A stretch of 64,000 nucleotides of DNA, from positions 3,224,001 to 3,288,000 of the forward strand of contig CP012388.1 of the NCBI GenBank assembly GCA_001708385.1, given 5' to 3'. The DNA is from Flavobacterium psychrophilum. GTDB lineage: Bacteria; Bacteroidota; Bacteroidia; Flavobacteriales; Flavobacteriaceae. A program made the translations under genes and the position numbers. Below are positions 36,136-43,814 of the stretch, in pieces. Within the stretch, counting starts at the first letter, position 1, and each line of letters opens with the position of its first letter. The notes below the pieces were generated by a model that was given only the letters and a program-made list of their open reading frames with translations, was not told where the DNA came from and did no database searches.

Positions 36136-37173
36136 ATGAAATTTCTACGTAGGCTTTTGTTTCCTTTCTCTCTTATTTACCTGTTGGTAACAACAGTGCG
36201 TAATTTTTTCTACAATAAGGGAATTTTTAAATCGTATGGTTTCAATATTCCGGTAATTGCCATTGGTAATTTAAGTACTGGCGGTACGGGTAAAACACCT
36301 CAGACTGAATATTTAATACGTCTATTGTCTGATAACTATAAAGTAGCAACGCTTAGCCGTGGCTATAAAAGAAAATCTAAAGGTTTTGTTTTGGGCAGTA
36401 CTACCAGCGATGCCAATATATTAGGCGATGAACCTTTTCAGTTTTATCAGAAATTCCCGCAGATAAGGGTGGCTGTGGATGCCGACAGAAAAAACGGAAT
36501 CGAACAATTATTATCACTTTCCCCGAAACCACAAGTATTGCTTTTGGACGATGCCTACCAGCATAGAAGGGTTAAAGCGGGGCTATATATACTACTGACT
36601 TCGTATGGCGATATCTATCCTGATGATTTTCTTTTGCCGGCGGGTAACCTTCGTGAAGGCAGGGCGGGAGCAGATAGGGCAGCTGTTATTATTGTAACCA
36701 AATGTCCACCTGAATTGTCTCAAAATACGATGGATAGTATAGTGAAAAAGCTAAAGCCAAATCCTTCACAAAAAGTATATTTTACTTGTATAGAATATGA
36801 TAGCTCCGTATATTCGGAAGAGCGGCAGCTTACTGAAGAAGAGGTGAAATCTACTGAAAAAGCATTGGTTGCAGGTATTGCAAAGCCACAGCCTTTTTTT
36901 GATCATTTGTATCAGCAAGGTGATGAAGTACTTGCTTATCCGGATCATCATGACTTTACAGATAAGGAGCTTGCAGAGTTAGAAGAAAAATCGAAAATAA
37001 AAATAATCGTTACTACCGAAAAAGATTATGTGAGGTTAAGAGGGAAGCTGCCTAAAAACAGGCTTTTCTACCTGCCTATAAAAAGCCGTTTTCTTACAGG
37101 GGCAAACGATTTTGATAATATTATTTTAAACTATGTGGGAAAAAGTACAGGAAACAGCAAAATACATTCTTGA
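36136..37173 (+). CDS. lpxK: Tetraacyldisaccharide 4'-kinase
   Basis: A 345-residue enzyme that phosphorylates the lipid A precursor at the 4' position on the inner face of the inner membrane. The N-terminal hydrophobic stretch (about 8-28) anchors it. The P-loop is GNLSTGGTGKTPQ (44-56), followed by LSRGYKRKSKGF, GDEPFQ and the LLLDDAYQHRRV signature. The end FDNIILNYVGKSTGNSKIHS is usual up to NYV. Its last 41 bp overlap the start of the purine nucleoside phosphorylase gene in another frame, so the two are cotranscribed. Confidence 0.96.
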   Translation: MKFLRRLLFPFSLIYLLVTTVRNFFYNKGIFKSYGFNIPVIAIGNLSTGGTGKTPQTEYLIRLLSDNYKVATLSRGYKRKSKGFVLGSTTSDANILGDEPFQFYQKFPQIRVAVDADRKNGIEQLLSLSPKPQVLLLDDAYQHRRVKAGLYILLTSYGDIYPDDFLLPAGNLREGRAGADRAAVIIVTKCPPELSQNTMDSIVKKLKPNPSQKVYFTCIEYDSSVYSEERQLTEEEVKSTEKALVAGIAKPQPFFDHLYQQGDEVLAYPDHHDFTDKELAELEEKSKIKIIVTTEKDYVRLRGKLPKNRLFYLPIKSRFLTGANDFDNIILNYVGKSTGNSKIHS

Positions 37174-37945
37174 CAAGACTGGCTTTACGCCACGTTATGG
37201 TATAATTTTAGGATCGGGGCTTGGTAGCTTTACCGATGAAATAGAAATAGAACATATGCTGGAGTATACCGATATTCCAAACTTTCCAGTTTCAACGGTA
37301 GAAGGTCATTCCGGAAGCCTTGTGTTTGGAAAAATAGGGCAGAATAACGTGGTGGCTATGAAGGGCCGTTTTCATTATTACGAAGGCTATTCTATGGAAG
37401 AGGTTACTTTTCCGGTAAGGGTAATGAAGGCTTTAGGTGTAGATAAGCTTATTGTTTCTAATGCTTCGGGAGGTGTAAACTCTTTTTACAAGGTTGGTGA
37501 TATCGTAATTATTTACGATCACATCAACTTTTTCCCTGAACATCCGTTGCGCGGAAAGAACGATGACCGTTTTGGCCCGCGATTTTTAAATATGCACGAA
37601 GCATACAGCCGTAAGATGATCGCCAAAGCAAAAGAAATTGCCGTTGCACAATCTATAGATGTTAAAGATGGTATTTACCTAGGTCTGCAGGGGCCTACAT
37701 ACGAGACAATGTCGGAATACCGAATGGTTAAAATTCTTGGCGCTGATTGCGTTGGTATGTCTACCGTGCCGGAAGTTATAGTGGCAAGACATATGAATAT
37801 GGAATGTTTCGGACTTTCAGTTATTACCGATATGGGTAACGAGGAAGGTATCGAAACCCTTAGCCATGACGAAGTACTACAAGCTGCAAAAATGGCTGAA
37901 CCGAAAGTAAAAGCGCTTATTAAAGAACTTATTATTAAGTATTAA
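37133..37945 (+). CDS. Purine-nucleoside phosphorylase
   Basis: A 270-residue trimeric-type purine nucleoside phosphorylase (class I). It cleaves inosine and guanosine with phosphate to base and ribose-1-phosphate in purine salvage. Motifs are ILGSGLGSF (phosphate site), GRFHYYEGY, SNASGGVN, FFPEHPLRG, LQGPTYETMSEYRM (substrate-site Glu) and VGMSTVPEVIVARHM. The ATG used lies inside lpxK, giving a 41-bp overlap. A later start would remove part of the first helix (WEKVQETAKYILDKTGF) that the family normally has. Confidence 0.95.
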   Translation: MWEKVQETAKYILDKTGFTPRYGIILGSGLGSFTDEIEIEHMLEYTDIPNFPVSTVEGHSGSLVFGKIGQNNVVAMKGRFHYYEGYSMEEVTFPVRVMKALGVDKLIVSNASGGVNSFYKVGDIVIIYDHINFFPEHPLRGKNDDRFGPRFLNMHEAYSRKMIAKAKEIAVAQSIDVKDGIYLGLQGPTYETMSEYRMVKILGADCVGMSTVPEVIVARHMNMECFGLSVITDMGNEEGIETLSHDEVLQAAKMAEPKVKALIKELIIKY

Positions 37946-37951
37946 AAAGCT

Positions 37952-38013
37952 AGCCACGAATTACAAAAATGCCACCGATTTAAAATTAGTGTAGATTATT
38001 GTAATTCGTGGCT
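37952..38013. terminator. 15-bp inverted repeat between convergent genes
   Basis: AGCCACGAATTACAA (37952-37966) and its exact complement TTGTAATTCGTGGCT (37999-38013) are separated by 32 bp, with T-rich sequence after and A-rich before. It can serve as a bidirectional terminator. The sequence also resembles a dispersed repeat of flavobacterial genomes, but that is from memory. Confidence 0.55.
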
Positions 38014-38021
38014 TTTATATT

Positions 38022-39023
38022 TTACTTCTCCAAAAACAGTATAAGATCTATAATTCTTGACGAATAACCAATTTCGTTATCATACCATCCTACGACTTTT
38101 ACCATCCTGTCAATAACAGATGTTAACTGGGAATCGAATAGGCATGAGTTACGGTTGCCAATGATATCTACAGATACTATGGGGTCTTCCGTGTAGGCCA
38201 ATATTCCTTTCAGCTCGTTATCGGCGGCATTTTTAAAGGCGGCATTTATTTCATCAATACTTACTTCGCGTTTTACGTAGCATGTTATATCAGTTAATGA
38301 ACCATCGGGTACAGGTACACGAATACCTCCGCCGCCAATTTTACCTTCAAACTGAGGAAAAATCTTTGTTAACGCTTTAGCAGCTCCCGTTGTTGTAGGG
38401 ACAATAGACTGCGCTGCGCCACGTGCCCTTCTGAGGTCTTTATGAGGTTGGTCGTGCAGGCTTTGGTCTGTAGTGTAAGAGTGAACTGTAGTAATGTACG
38501 CCTGTTCAATACCGCAAAGGTCATTTATGATCTTCATCATTGGTGCGGCATTGTTTGTGGTACAGCTGGCGTTAGATATTACTTTTTCGGTACCGTCCAG
38601 TATGTGTTCGTTAACACCAAGAACAACAGTTTTAATACGGTCATCTTCCGGTGGTGCAGAAAGTATTACTTTCTTCGCTCCTGCATCAAGGTGTTTGCTG
38701 GCGTCTTCAAGGGTTTTGAATTTGCCTGTGGCTTCAATTACAATATCAATTTCGAGAGATTTCCAGTCCTGGTCGGCTGCATTTTTCTTTCTTAAGAAAG
38801 GGTAGGGCTTTCCGTCAATAACAATACTGTCTTCTGTGTGAGAAACCTCATAAGGCAAGATACCGTGAATACTGTCGTATTTTATAAGATGCGCCATAGT
38901 ACGGGCATCGGCAATATCGTTTATTGCAACCACCTCAATAGACGGATGGTTAATTAAAAGCCTGAAAAGGTTTCGGCCTATGCGGCCAAAACCATTTATG
39001 GCAATTTTTGTTTTTTTATTCAT
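38022..39023 (-). CDS. gap: Type I glyceraldehyde-3-phosphate dehydrogenase
   Basis: A 333-residue glycolytic enzyme converting glyceraldehyde-3-phosphate to 1,3-bisphosphoglycerate. The Rossmann domain starts INGFGRIGRNLFR. Asp36 in AINDIAD favours NAD over NADP. Catalytic Cys154 is in NASCTTNNAAP and His181 in TTVHSYT. The C-terminal WYDNEIGYSSR is conserved. It is convergent with the purine phosphorylase gene and 42 bp downstream of lipA on the same strand. Confidence 0.97.
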   Translation of the reverse strand: MNKKTKIAINGFGRIGRNLFRLLINHPSIEVVAINDIADARTMAHLIKYDSIHGILPYEVSHTEDSIVIDGKPYPFLRKKNAADQDWKSLEIDIVIEATGKFKTLEDASKHLDAGAKKVILSAPPEDDRIKTVVLGVNEHILDGTEKVISNASCTTNNAAPMMKIINDLCGIEQAYITTVHSYTTDQSLHDQPHKDLRRARGAAQSIVPTTTGAAKALTKIFPQFEGKIGGGGIRVPVPDGSLTDITCYVKREVSIDEINAAFKNAADNELKGILAYTEDPIVSVDIIGNRNSCLFDSQLTSVIDRMVKVVGWYDNEIGYSSRIIDLILFLEK

Positions 39024-39065
39024 TTCTGTAAAACCGTCAGCCGTAAACTGACAACTTTCAACTAA

Positions 39066-39956
39066 TTATAAAATGTGTTTTTGTGCTTTGTATGATGAAC
39101 GTACAAGTGCACCGCTCTCTACATGGCGGAAACCAAGTTCAAGTCCTATTTTTTCGTATTTTTCAAACTGCTCAGGAGTTATAAACTCTTTTACAGGAAG
39201 GTGTTTTTTACTCGGCTGAAGGTACTGCCCTATAGTAAGTACATCAAGGTTAACGCTTCTAAGGTCGTGCATTGTCTGAATCACTTCCTCTTCGGTTTCG
39301 CCAAGGCCAAGCATAATGCCCGATTTTGTACGGTTAATACCATTGGCTTTCAGGTAGCGTAATACTTCAAGGCTACGTTCGTATTTTGCCTGGATACGTA
39401 CTTCACGGGTTAACCTTTTTACAGTTTCCATGTTGTGCGAAACCACTTCCGGTGCAACCTGTATAATACGGTCAATATTTCTTTCTATCCCCTGAAAATC
39501 GGGGATAAGAGTTTCAAGTGTAGTGTTTGGGTTCATCCTGCGGATAGCCTTAACGGTTTCCGCCCAAATAATAGATCCGCCATCTTTAAGGTCGTCACGG
39601 TCTACGCTGGTAACCACAGCATGCTTAATGTTCATAAGCTTAATAGAACGTGCTACTTTTTCGGGTTCATCCCAGTCTACCGTCTCAGGGCGTCCGGTTT
39701 TTACACCACAAAAGCCGCAAGAACGTGTACAGGTATTACCAAGTATCATAAAGGTAGCAGTACCCTCGCCCCAGCATTCACCCATATTAGGGCAGCTTCC
39801 CGAAGTACAAATCGTATGCAGCTTGTATTTGTCTACAAGACCGCGAAGTTCAGTATATTTTTTGCCGGTAGGTAATTTAACCCTAAGCCATTTTGGTTTT
39901 TGGGTTAAAAGTCCGTTAGCGGCGGTAGGTCGTATAGTGTCTAAAACAGTTTCCAT
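39066..39956 (-). CDS. lipA: Lipoyl synthase
   Basis: A 296-residue radical-SAM enzyme that inserts two sulfurs into octanoyl groups on the E2 and H proteins. Both iron-sulfur sites are complete: the auxiliary cluster Cys50, Cys55 and Cys61 ([12 protein letters not shown]) and the radical-SAM Cys76, Cys80 and Cys83 (CTRSCGFC). The final auxiliary ligand Ser is in the RSSY motif near the C-terminus. It has a clear -7 promoter box and may be read through into gap. Confidence 0.98.
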   Translation of the reverse strand: METVLDTIRPTAANGLLTQKPKWLRVKLPTGKKYTELRGLVDKYKLHTICTSGSCPNMGECWGEGTATFMILGNTCTRSCGFCGVKTGRPETVDWDEPEKVARSIKLMNIKHAVVTSVDRDDLKDGGSIIWAETVKAIRRMNPNTTLETLIPDFQGIERNIDRIIQVAPEVVSHNMETVKRLTREVRIQAKYERSLEVLRYLKANGINRTKSGIMLGLGETEEEVIQTMHDLRSVNLDVLTIGQYLQPSKKHLPVKEFITPEQFEKYEKIGLELGFRHVESGALVRSSYKAQKHIL

Positions 39957-39975
39957 ATATAAAAACTTTGAGATG

Positions 39976-39983
39976 CAAAGATA
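39976..39983 (-). promoter_or_regulatory. Promoter -7 element for lipA
   Basis: The minus strand reads TATCTTTG (TAnnTTTG), 19 bp before the lipA ATG. Confidence 0.7.
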
Positions 39984-40101
39984 CTACTTATTTGTATAAC
40001 AGCAGCTATTTTTGGTGGCTAGCCAAAGCTGTCACAATCCTTTGCAGAGATGTTATTTATTTTCTTAAATTGGCCTCTATAATCTAACTAAACTAATTAT
40101 T

Positions 40102-40569
40102 ATGAAAAAGATTGTTCTTGCAATGTTTGTCCTTTTCTCTGTTATTGCATGTGAAAGCGACGATAATAAGCAAACTGGAGGTAGTGGAAATAACACTCCA
40201 ACCAATATCCAGTTTACTACTTTAGCTAAAGGCAATGTTACGACCGGATCGGCGGTATCGCCTCGTTTCTACGTATTAAGGACACAAACGGAGTATAATA
40301 CTTTTAAAGAGGAAAAGCAATTGCTTACTGACCTTGTTGTAGATTTTAATATTAACGAGGTAATAGTTGTTTTTGATGAGTTAAAAACCGGCGGTGGCTA
40401 TGCTGTAGACGTTACAAATATTTCCAGAATGGATAATAAGCTTACCGTAAAATTACAAAGTTCGGCGCCCCAGCCTGATGATACAGCAATTAATACACAA
40501 CCGTACCATGCTGTACGATTACAGAAAACAGGATTACCCGTAGTTTTTGAAGAGCAAGCTCCTCTTTAA
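40102..40569 (+). CDS. PrcB-like lipoprotein
   Basis: A 155-residue lipoprotein with lipid Cys17 (FSVIACESDDNK) and an acidic run after it, as in surface-exported lipoproteins. The C-terminal ~75 residues match the pattern of the PrcB C-terminal domain: VDFNINEVIVVFDELKTGGG, YAVDVTNISRMDNKLTVKLQ and QPYHAVRL. PrcB in Treponema assists a surface protease; no protease gene adjoins here, so the role is unknown. The gene is alone, convergent with tonB, with a shared terminator. Confidence 0.75.
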   Translation: MKKIVLAMFVLFSVIACESDDNKQTGGSGNNTPTNIQFTTLAKGNVTTGSAVSPRFYVLRTQTEYNTFKEEKQLLTDLVVDFNINEVIVVFDELKTGGGYAVDVTNISRMDNKLTVKLQSSAPQPDDTAINTQPYHAVRLQKTGLPVVFEEQAPL

Positions 40570-40582
40570 ATTTTAAGGATAC

Positions 40583-40615
40583 AAAACTAAAAGCCCCGAA
40601 GGGGCTTTTAGTTTT
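40583..40615. terminator. Bidirectional terminator with long perfect stem
   Basis: The 15-bp stem AAAACTAAAAGCCCC / GGGGCTTTTAGTTTT has a 3-nt loop. It contains part of the tonB stop codon, so the minus-strand message ends within its own hairpin. Confidence 0.92.
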
Positions 40616-41447
40616 AATGTACTTTAACTGTTATTGGCAGGTTATAAGCGGTTCGCACTGTTCGACCTCCTTTTTTACCGGGAGTCCATTTTGCTTTAAG
40701 CGATTTTAAAACCCTTACAGCTTCGGCACCCATGCTATAACCGGGATCTTTAGTAGCTTTTATATTGCTTAATGTTCCATCGGGTTCAACCACAAAAGAA
40801 ACATATACTTTCATTGTTGTAGCGTTTGCTACTTCAGGTGTCCTGAATTTATTAGCCACATCTTTATAAAACTCAGATAATCCGCCTGGATATAAAGGAG
40901 CTACATCTACAAAGTTCTCGATTGCACCTTCACCACCACCAGCTGTTGGCCCTGTATATGTGCCGGTTCCTGAGGTCGCTGTTCCCGGATTTAATGATAT
41001 TTGTGTACCTGTACCTGCTGTTGTAGCTGCTGCCGGCGGAGCGTTATCAAAGTCAGATGTTGTAGGCAGGTCAGGTGTAGGTTCAGATGTCGCTACAAGA
41101 GGTTTTAGTTCTGTTGTAGGTGTTACACTCTGTGCAGCAGACGCAGCCGGTTCGCGAACTATTGGCTCCGGTTTTGCGACAGGTGGAACAGGTATTTCTA
41201 TAGGGTCTGACAGATCTACAGGAGTTATAGGGTCTACAATAGTTTCGGGTGCAATCACTACAGGTTTAAGATAGTTCGCTATGGCAGGAATGCCTACTAA
41301 TAGTAATAATATCCCGATGCCTGTAAAAAATGCTTTGATAGTAGTCTGTGCATCCTGTTTACGAAGCTGGTAAGCTCCGTATTGCTGGTTACGGCCTTCA
41401 AATACAAGGTCGATCCATCCGTGGTCGAAAACGCTAACTTTTGACAT
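40614..41447 (-). CDS. Energy transducer TonB
   Basis: A 277-residue inner-membrane protein that couples the proton motive force to outer-membrane receptors. The N-terminus carries the Bacteroidota-type signature RNQQYGAYQLRKQ before the single membrane segment (about 37-60). A Pro-rich spanning region (about 70-170, PVDLSDPIEIPVPPVAKPEP) follows, then a TonB C-terminal domain (about 190-277) with FVVEPDGTLSNIKATKDPG, AVRVLKSLKAKWTPGKKGG and YNLPITVKV. No exbB or exbD lies beside it, so it is one of probably several TonB paralogues. No gene symbol is given for that reason. Confidence 0.93.
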   Translation of the reverse strand: MSKVSVFDHGWIDLVFEGRNQQYGAYQLRKQDAQTTIKAFFTGIGILLLLVGIPAIANYLKPVVIAPETIVDPITPVDLSDPIEIPVPPVAKPEPIVREPAASAAQSVTPTTELKPLVATSEPTPDLPTTSDFDNAPPAAATTAGTGTQISLNPGTATSGTGTYTGPTAGGGEGAIENFVDVAPLYPGGLSEFYKDVANKFRTPEVANATTMKVYVSFVVEPDGTLSNIKATKDPGYSMGAEAVRVLKSLKAKWTPGKKGGRTVRTAYNLPITVKVH

Positions 41448-41621
41448 AATAAGATGATTTTGGTTGTTAATATGATTTATATTAACTAAAACGTTTTCGT
41501 TGATTTTAATATTGTAGTAAATACCATAAATATTTACAAAATACGTAATCGATAGTTTTGGATAAATCGAACCTCGTTATATTGTCAATTCGTTAGTGGA
41601 CTAAACCTTTTTTAGAATATG

Positions 41622-42188
41622 TTATTCTTTTTTGGTGATGATCTCAGATAGTAATTTCTTCGCCCTAAGGAGTTTCACTTTTACATTGTTAAGCGGTTCG
41701 GTTAGTTGGTGGGCAATTTCCTGATAACTCATTTCCTGAAAATAGCGCAGCTGTATTACTTCCTGGTATTGAGGCTTAAGTTTTTTAATGCATTCTAAAA
41801 GGCTGGAAAGGTTCTGCTCTTTGATTAGCTTATCTTCGGGAGAAGGCGAGCTGTCTGCAACATTATAAGCCTGTTGGTCTTCTTCGTCGGTTATTTCAAC
41901 AAATAAGGATGAGCGTTTTTTACGAAGCAAATCAATATGAACATTTTTGGCAATGGCAATGAGCCATGTGTTAAAGGCATATTCAGGATTATATGTCGCA
42001 ATCCTGTCAAAAGCTTTCGCAAAAGTTTCTATAACTATGTCTTCGGTGTCTGCTTCGTTTTCTGTGCGCTTCAGCATAAAACCATATACCTCATTCCAAA
42101 AAAAGTCAAGCAGGAAAGTAAAGGCTACCTGGTCACCTTTTTTTGCCTTTTCGATATGTTGCTGTATGATTTGCGAGGTTATTTCCAA
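41622..42188 (-). CDS. Sigma-70 family RNA polymerase sigma factor (ECF type)
   Basis: A 188-residue sigma factor. Region 2 (about 20-90) includes KRTENEADTEDIVIETFAKA and FNTWLIAIAKNVHIDLLRKK. Region 4 (about 130-185) includes LKPQYQEVIQLRYFQEMSYQ and EIAHQLTEPLNNVKVKLLRA. No anti-sigma gene follows; the neighbours are the overlapping glycosyltransferase gene upstream and tonB downstream after a 174-bp gap. The ATG lies inside the end of the glycosyltransferase gene (10-bp overlap), indicating translational coupling. This arrangement (glycosyltransferase then sigma) without anti-sigma suggests control by expression level, which is an inference. Confidence 0.9.
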   Translation of the reverse strand: MEITSQIIQQHIEKAKKGDQVAFTFLLDFFWNEVYGFMLKRTENEADTEDIVIETFAKAFDRIATYNPEYAFNTWLIAIAKNVHIDLLRKKRSSLFVEITDEEDQQAYNVADSSPSPEDKLIKEQNLSSLLECIKKLKPQYQEVIQLRYFQEMSYQEIAHQLTEPLNNVKVKLLRAKKLLSEIITKKE

Positions 42189-43300
42189 TGCGCAGGTTTT
42201 GAAAACAAATTGGTAAAGAAAACGTTCAGTTGTGTGAAGGTAAGGATTATTTCTATAACCGGATACCAGTAAACTGTATCTTTTTCCTTTAATTTGGCAG
42301 CACTATAACCTATGGTTAACCAGCTCCCAAAGTATCGTATTACAATTACAGGCACCATAAACATCCAATTATACTGCAAGGCAAAAAGCAATATCGCCAG
42401 CACTATAAATGACAATTGGGAAAGGAAAAATAAACGTAGTTGGAAAATATCCAGTGGACGGAAGAACTTAGCAATAAATACCTGTCTTCTTTTTTGTTTG
42501 CGCCATGCACCAAATGATTTTTTAGGTTCGCTGTATGTAAAGCTTTCAGGAGTATAGCAAACGGTTACATTCTTTTTTGTAGCTGCCTGATTAAGAAAGA
42601 GAGCATCTTCTCCCATACGGATATTCATATGGTCTATATATCCGTTAACTTTAAAGAATTCATCTTTTTTATAGGCCAGGTTTCGGCCTTCGCCGGAAAA
42701 CGGACTACCCACTTTTGCCCAAGCAAAATACTGGGTTGCGGTAAGCATATTGTCAAACCTGATGATCTTGTTAAGGAATGAGTTCTTTACTTTTTCGTAA
42801 GCACCATACCCAAGAACAATAGTCCTGTTCATGGTAAACTGCGATGTCATGTTGGTTATCCAGTCTTTAGAAGCAGGGTAGCAGTCGGCATCGGTAAAAA
42901 GAAGGTATTCTTTACGGGCCGCTTTAATTCCCAGTGTAAGTGCATATTTTTTATTGCCCCAAAAAGCTTCATTGTTTGCCACTTTTACAAGCCGAACATT
43001 GCTGTATTGTTTCTCAAATTCCTCGAAAATGTCAAGCGTGTCATCGCTAGATGCGTCGTCAATAAGCACTATCTCAAAATCGGGATAATCCTGTTCTGCC
43101 AAAAGCGGAACAAACTGTTTAACCTTTTCGGCCTCATTTTTTGCACATACAATTATAGATACAGGAATTCTTTTAGGTGTAATTTCCTGTGGTTGCGCAA
43201 AAGCGAATTTTCCAAAAATTATAAGATAATATACAAGTTGCACTACTACAACAGCAATAAATACAAAGAAAATAATGTTCAGCATATAGGCAGGCGGCAT
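42179..43300 (-). CDS. Family 2 glycosyltransferase, membrane anchored
   Basis: A 373-residue GT2-type enzyme with an N-terminal membrane segment (about 5-28), a GT-A domain (about 45-250) and two to three C-terminal membrane helices (about 290-345). Catalytic-type motifs are VSIIVCAKNEAEKV, IVLIDDASSDDT, LLFTDADCYPAS (DxD) and GRNLAYKKDEF followed by GEDALFLNQ. The product and acceptor are unknown. The promoter box lies 15 bp upstream. It is translationally coupled to the sigma factor gene. Confidence 0.88.
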   Translation of the reverse strand: MPPAYMLNIIFFVFIAVVVVQLVYYLIIFGKFAFAQPQEITPKRIPVSIIVCAKNEAEKVKQFVPLLAEQDYPDFEIVLIDDASSDDTLDIFEEFEKQYSNVRLVKVANNEAFWGNKKYALTLGIKAARKEYLLFTDADCYPASKDWITNMTSQFTMNRTIVLGYGAYEKVKNSFLNKIIRFDNMLTATQYFAWAKVGSPFSGEGRNLAYKKDEFFKVNGYIDHMNIRMGEDALFLNQAATKKNVTVCYTPESFTYSEPKKSFGAWRKQKRRQVFIAKFFRPLDIFQLRLFFLSQLSFIVLAILLFALQYNWMFMVPVIVIRYFGSWLTIGYSAAKLKEKDTVYWYPVIEIILTFTQLNVFFTNLFSKPAHWK

Positions 43301-43315
43301 TTATGTTTACTTCGG

Positions 43316-43323
43316 CAAAATTA
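43316..43323 (-). promoter_or_regulatory. Promoter -7 element for the glycosyltransferase/sigma operon
   Basis: The minus strand reads TAATTTTG, 15 bp before the ATG, giving a 5' leader of only a few bases. Confidence 0.55.
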
Positions 43324-43330
43324 TGGAAAA

Positions 43331-43403
43331 GTATCCAGTGTTCAGTGTTCAGTGCTCAGTTTTCAGTCCTGGATAGCAGTTTTAGTCGTCAGTTTTCAGT
43401 AAC
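43331..43403. repeat. Degenerate heptad/octad repeats (CAGTGTT, CAGTTTT)
   Basis: Tandem copies of CAGT-G/T-TT, as in CAGTGTTCAGTGTTCAGTGC, then CAGTTTTCAGT and later GTCAGTTTTCAGT, fill the gap after the four-helix-bundle gene and run into its 3' end. They are roughly complementary to the repeats on its other side. Confidence 0.6.
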
Positions 43404-43760
43404 GCCAAATTTTGCAGGGTTTAAAATCATATAATTCAGTAGTTTGCCAATATCTTCAGTTTCTGTAATCAGATTAGTGTATGTATCATAGGGTATATAT
43501 TTGCATTGGTAACAAAATTCTATCCATACCTGAGTTTCAGAATTTTCAGCGTCACAGTCGGTAAGTTTGCTATGGAAATGTTTCGGAAAAACTCGTTTTC
43601 TATAAGCCTCTGCAATGTTTGCAGGAACGCTTCTTGAAGACCTTCTAATCTGATCTGTAAGAGAATATCTTTCTTCAACAGGAAAAGTTTTTGAAATATC
43701 AAAGATTTTCATCGCTAATGAAAAAGATTTTTTGTAAACAATTAAATCCTGAAACTTCAT
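43389..43760 (-). CDS. Four-helix bundle protein (23S rRNA intervening-sequence protein family)
   Basis: A 123-residue all-helical protein of the S23/avd-like four-helix bundle family: MKFQDLIVYKKSFSLAMKIF opening, LTDQIRRSSRSVPANIAEAY in helix 2, and DIGKLLNYMI at the end. The function is unknown; homologues occur as free-standing genes, inside rRNA intervening sequences, and as accessory proteins of retroelements. No reverse transcriptase is present here. It is bracketed by short tandem repeats of opposite orientation, suggesting an inserted or mobile unit. Confidence 0.88.
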   Translation of the reverse strand: MKFQDLIVYKKSFSLAMKIFDISKTFPVEERYSLTDQIRRSSRSVPANIAEAYRKRVFPKHFHSKLTDCDAENSETQVWIEFCYQCKYIPYDTYTNLITETEDIGKLLNYMILNPAKFGVTEN

Positions 43761-43786
43761 ACCTTAAGAGTGTTTTTGCAGTTTGC

Positions 43787-43814
43787 ATTACTGACCACTG
43801 ACCACTGACCACTA
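43787..43814. repeat. Tandem heptad repeat TGACCAC x3
   Basis: ACTGACCACTGACCACTGAC and following CACTA form three direct copies of a 7-bp unit between the four-helix-bundle gene and murB. Its complement (GTGGTCAGT) resembles the repeats at 43331-43403. Confidence 0.7.

Noticed and set aside
39523..39999. 158-codon frame antisense to lipA
   Set aside because: It is a shadow of lipA, whose iron-sulfur motifs are complete.
43389..43760. Diversity-generating retroelement suggested by the avd-like four-helix protein
   Set aside because: No reverse transcriptase, template repeat or variable repeat is nearby; the protein family is broader than DGR accessories.
43787..43814. CRISPR-like tandem repeat
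   Set aside because: The repeat unit is 7 bp with no spacers, far from CRISPR architecture.
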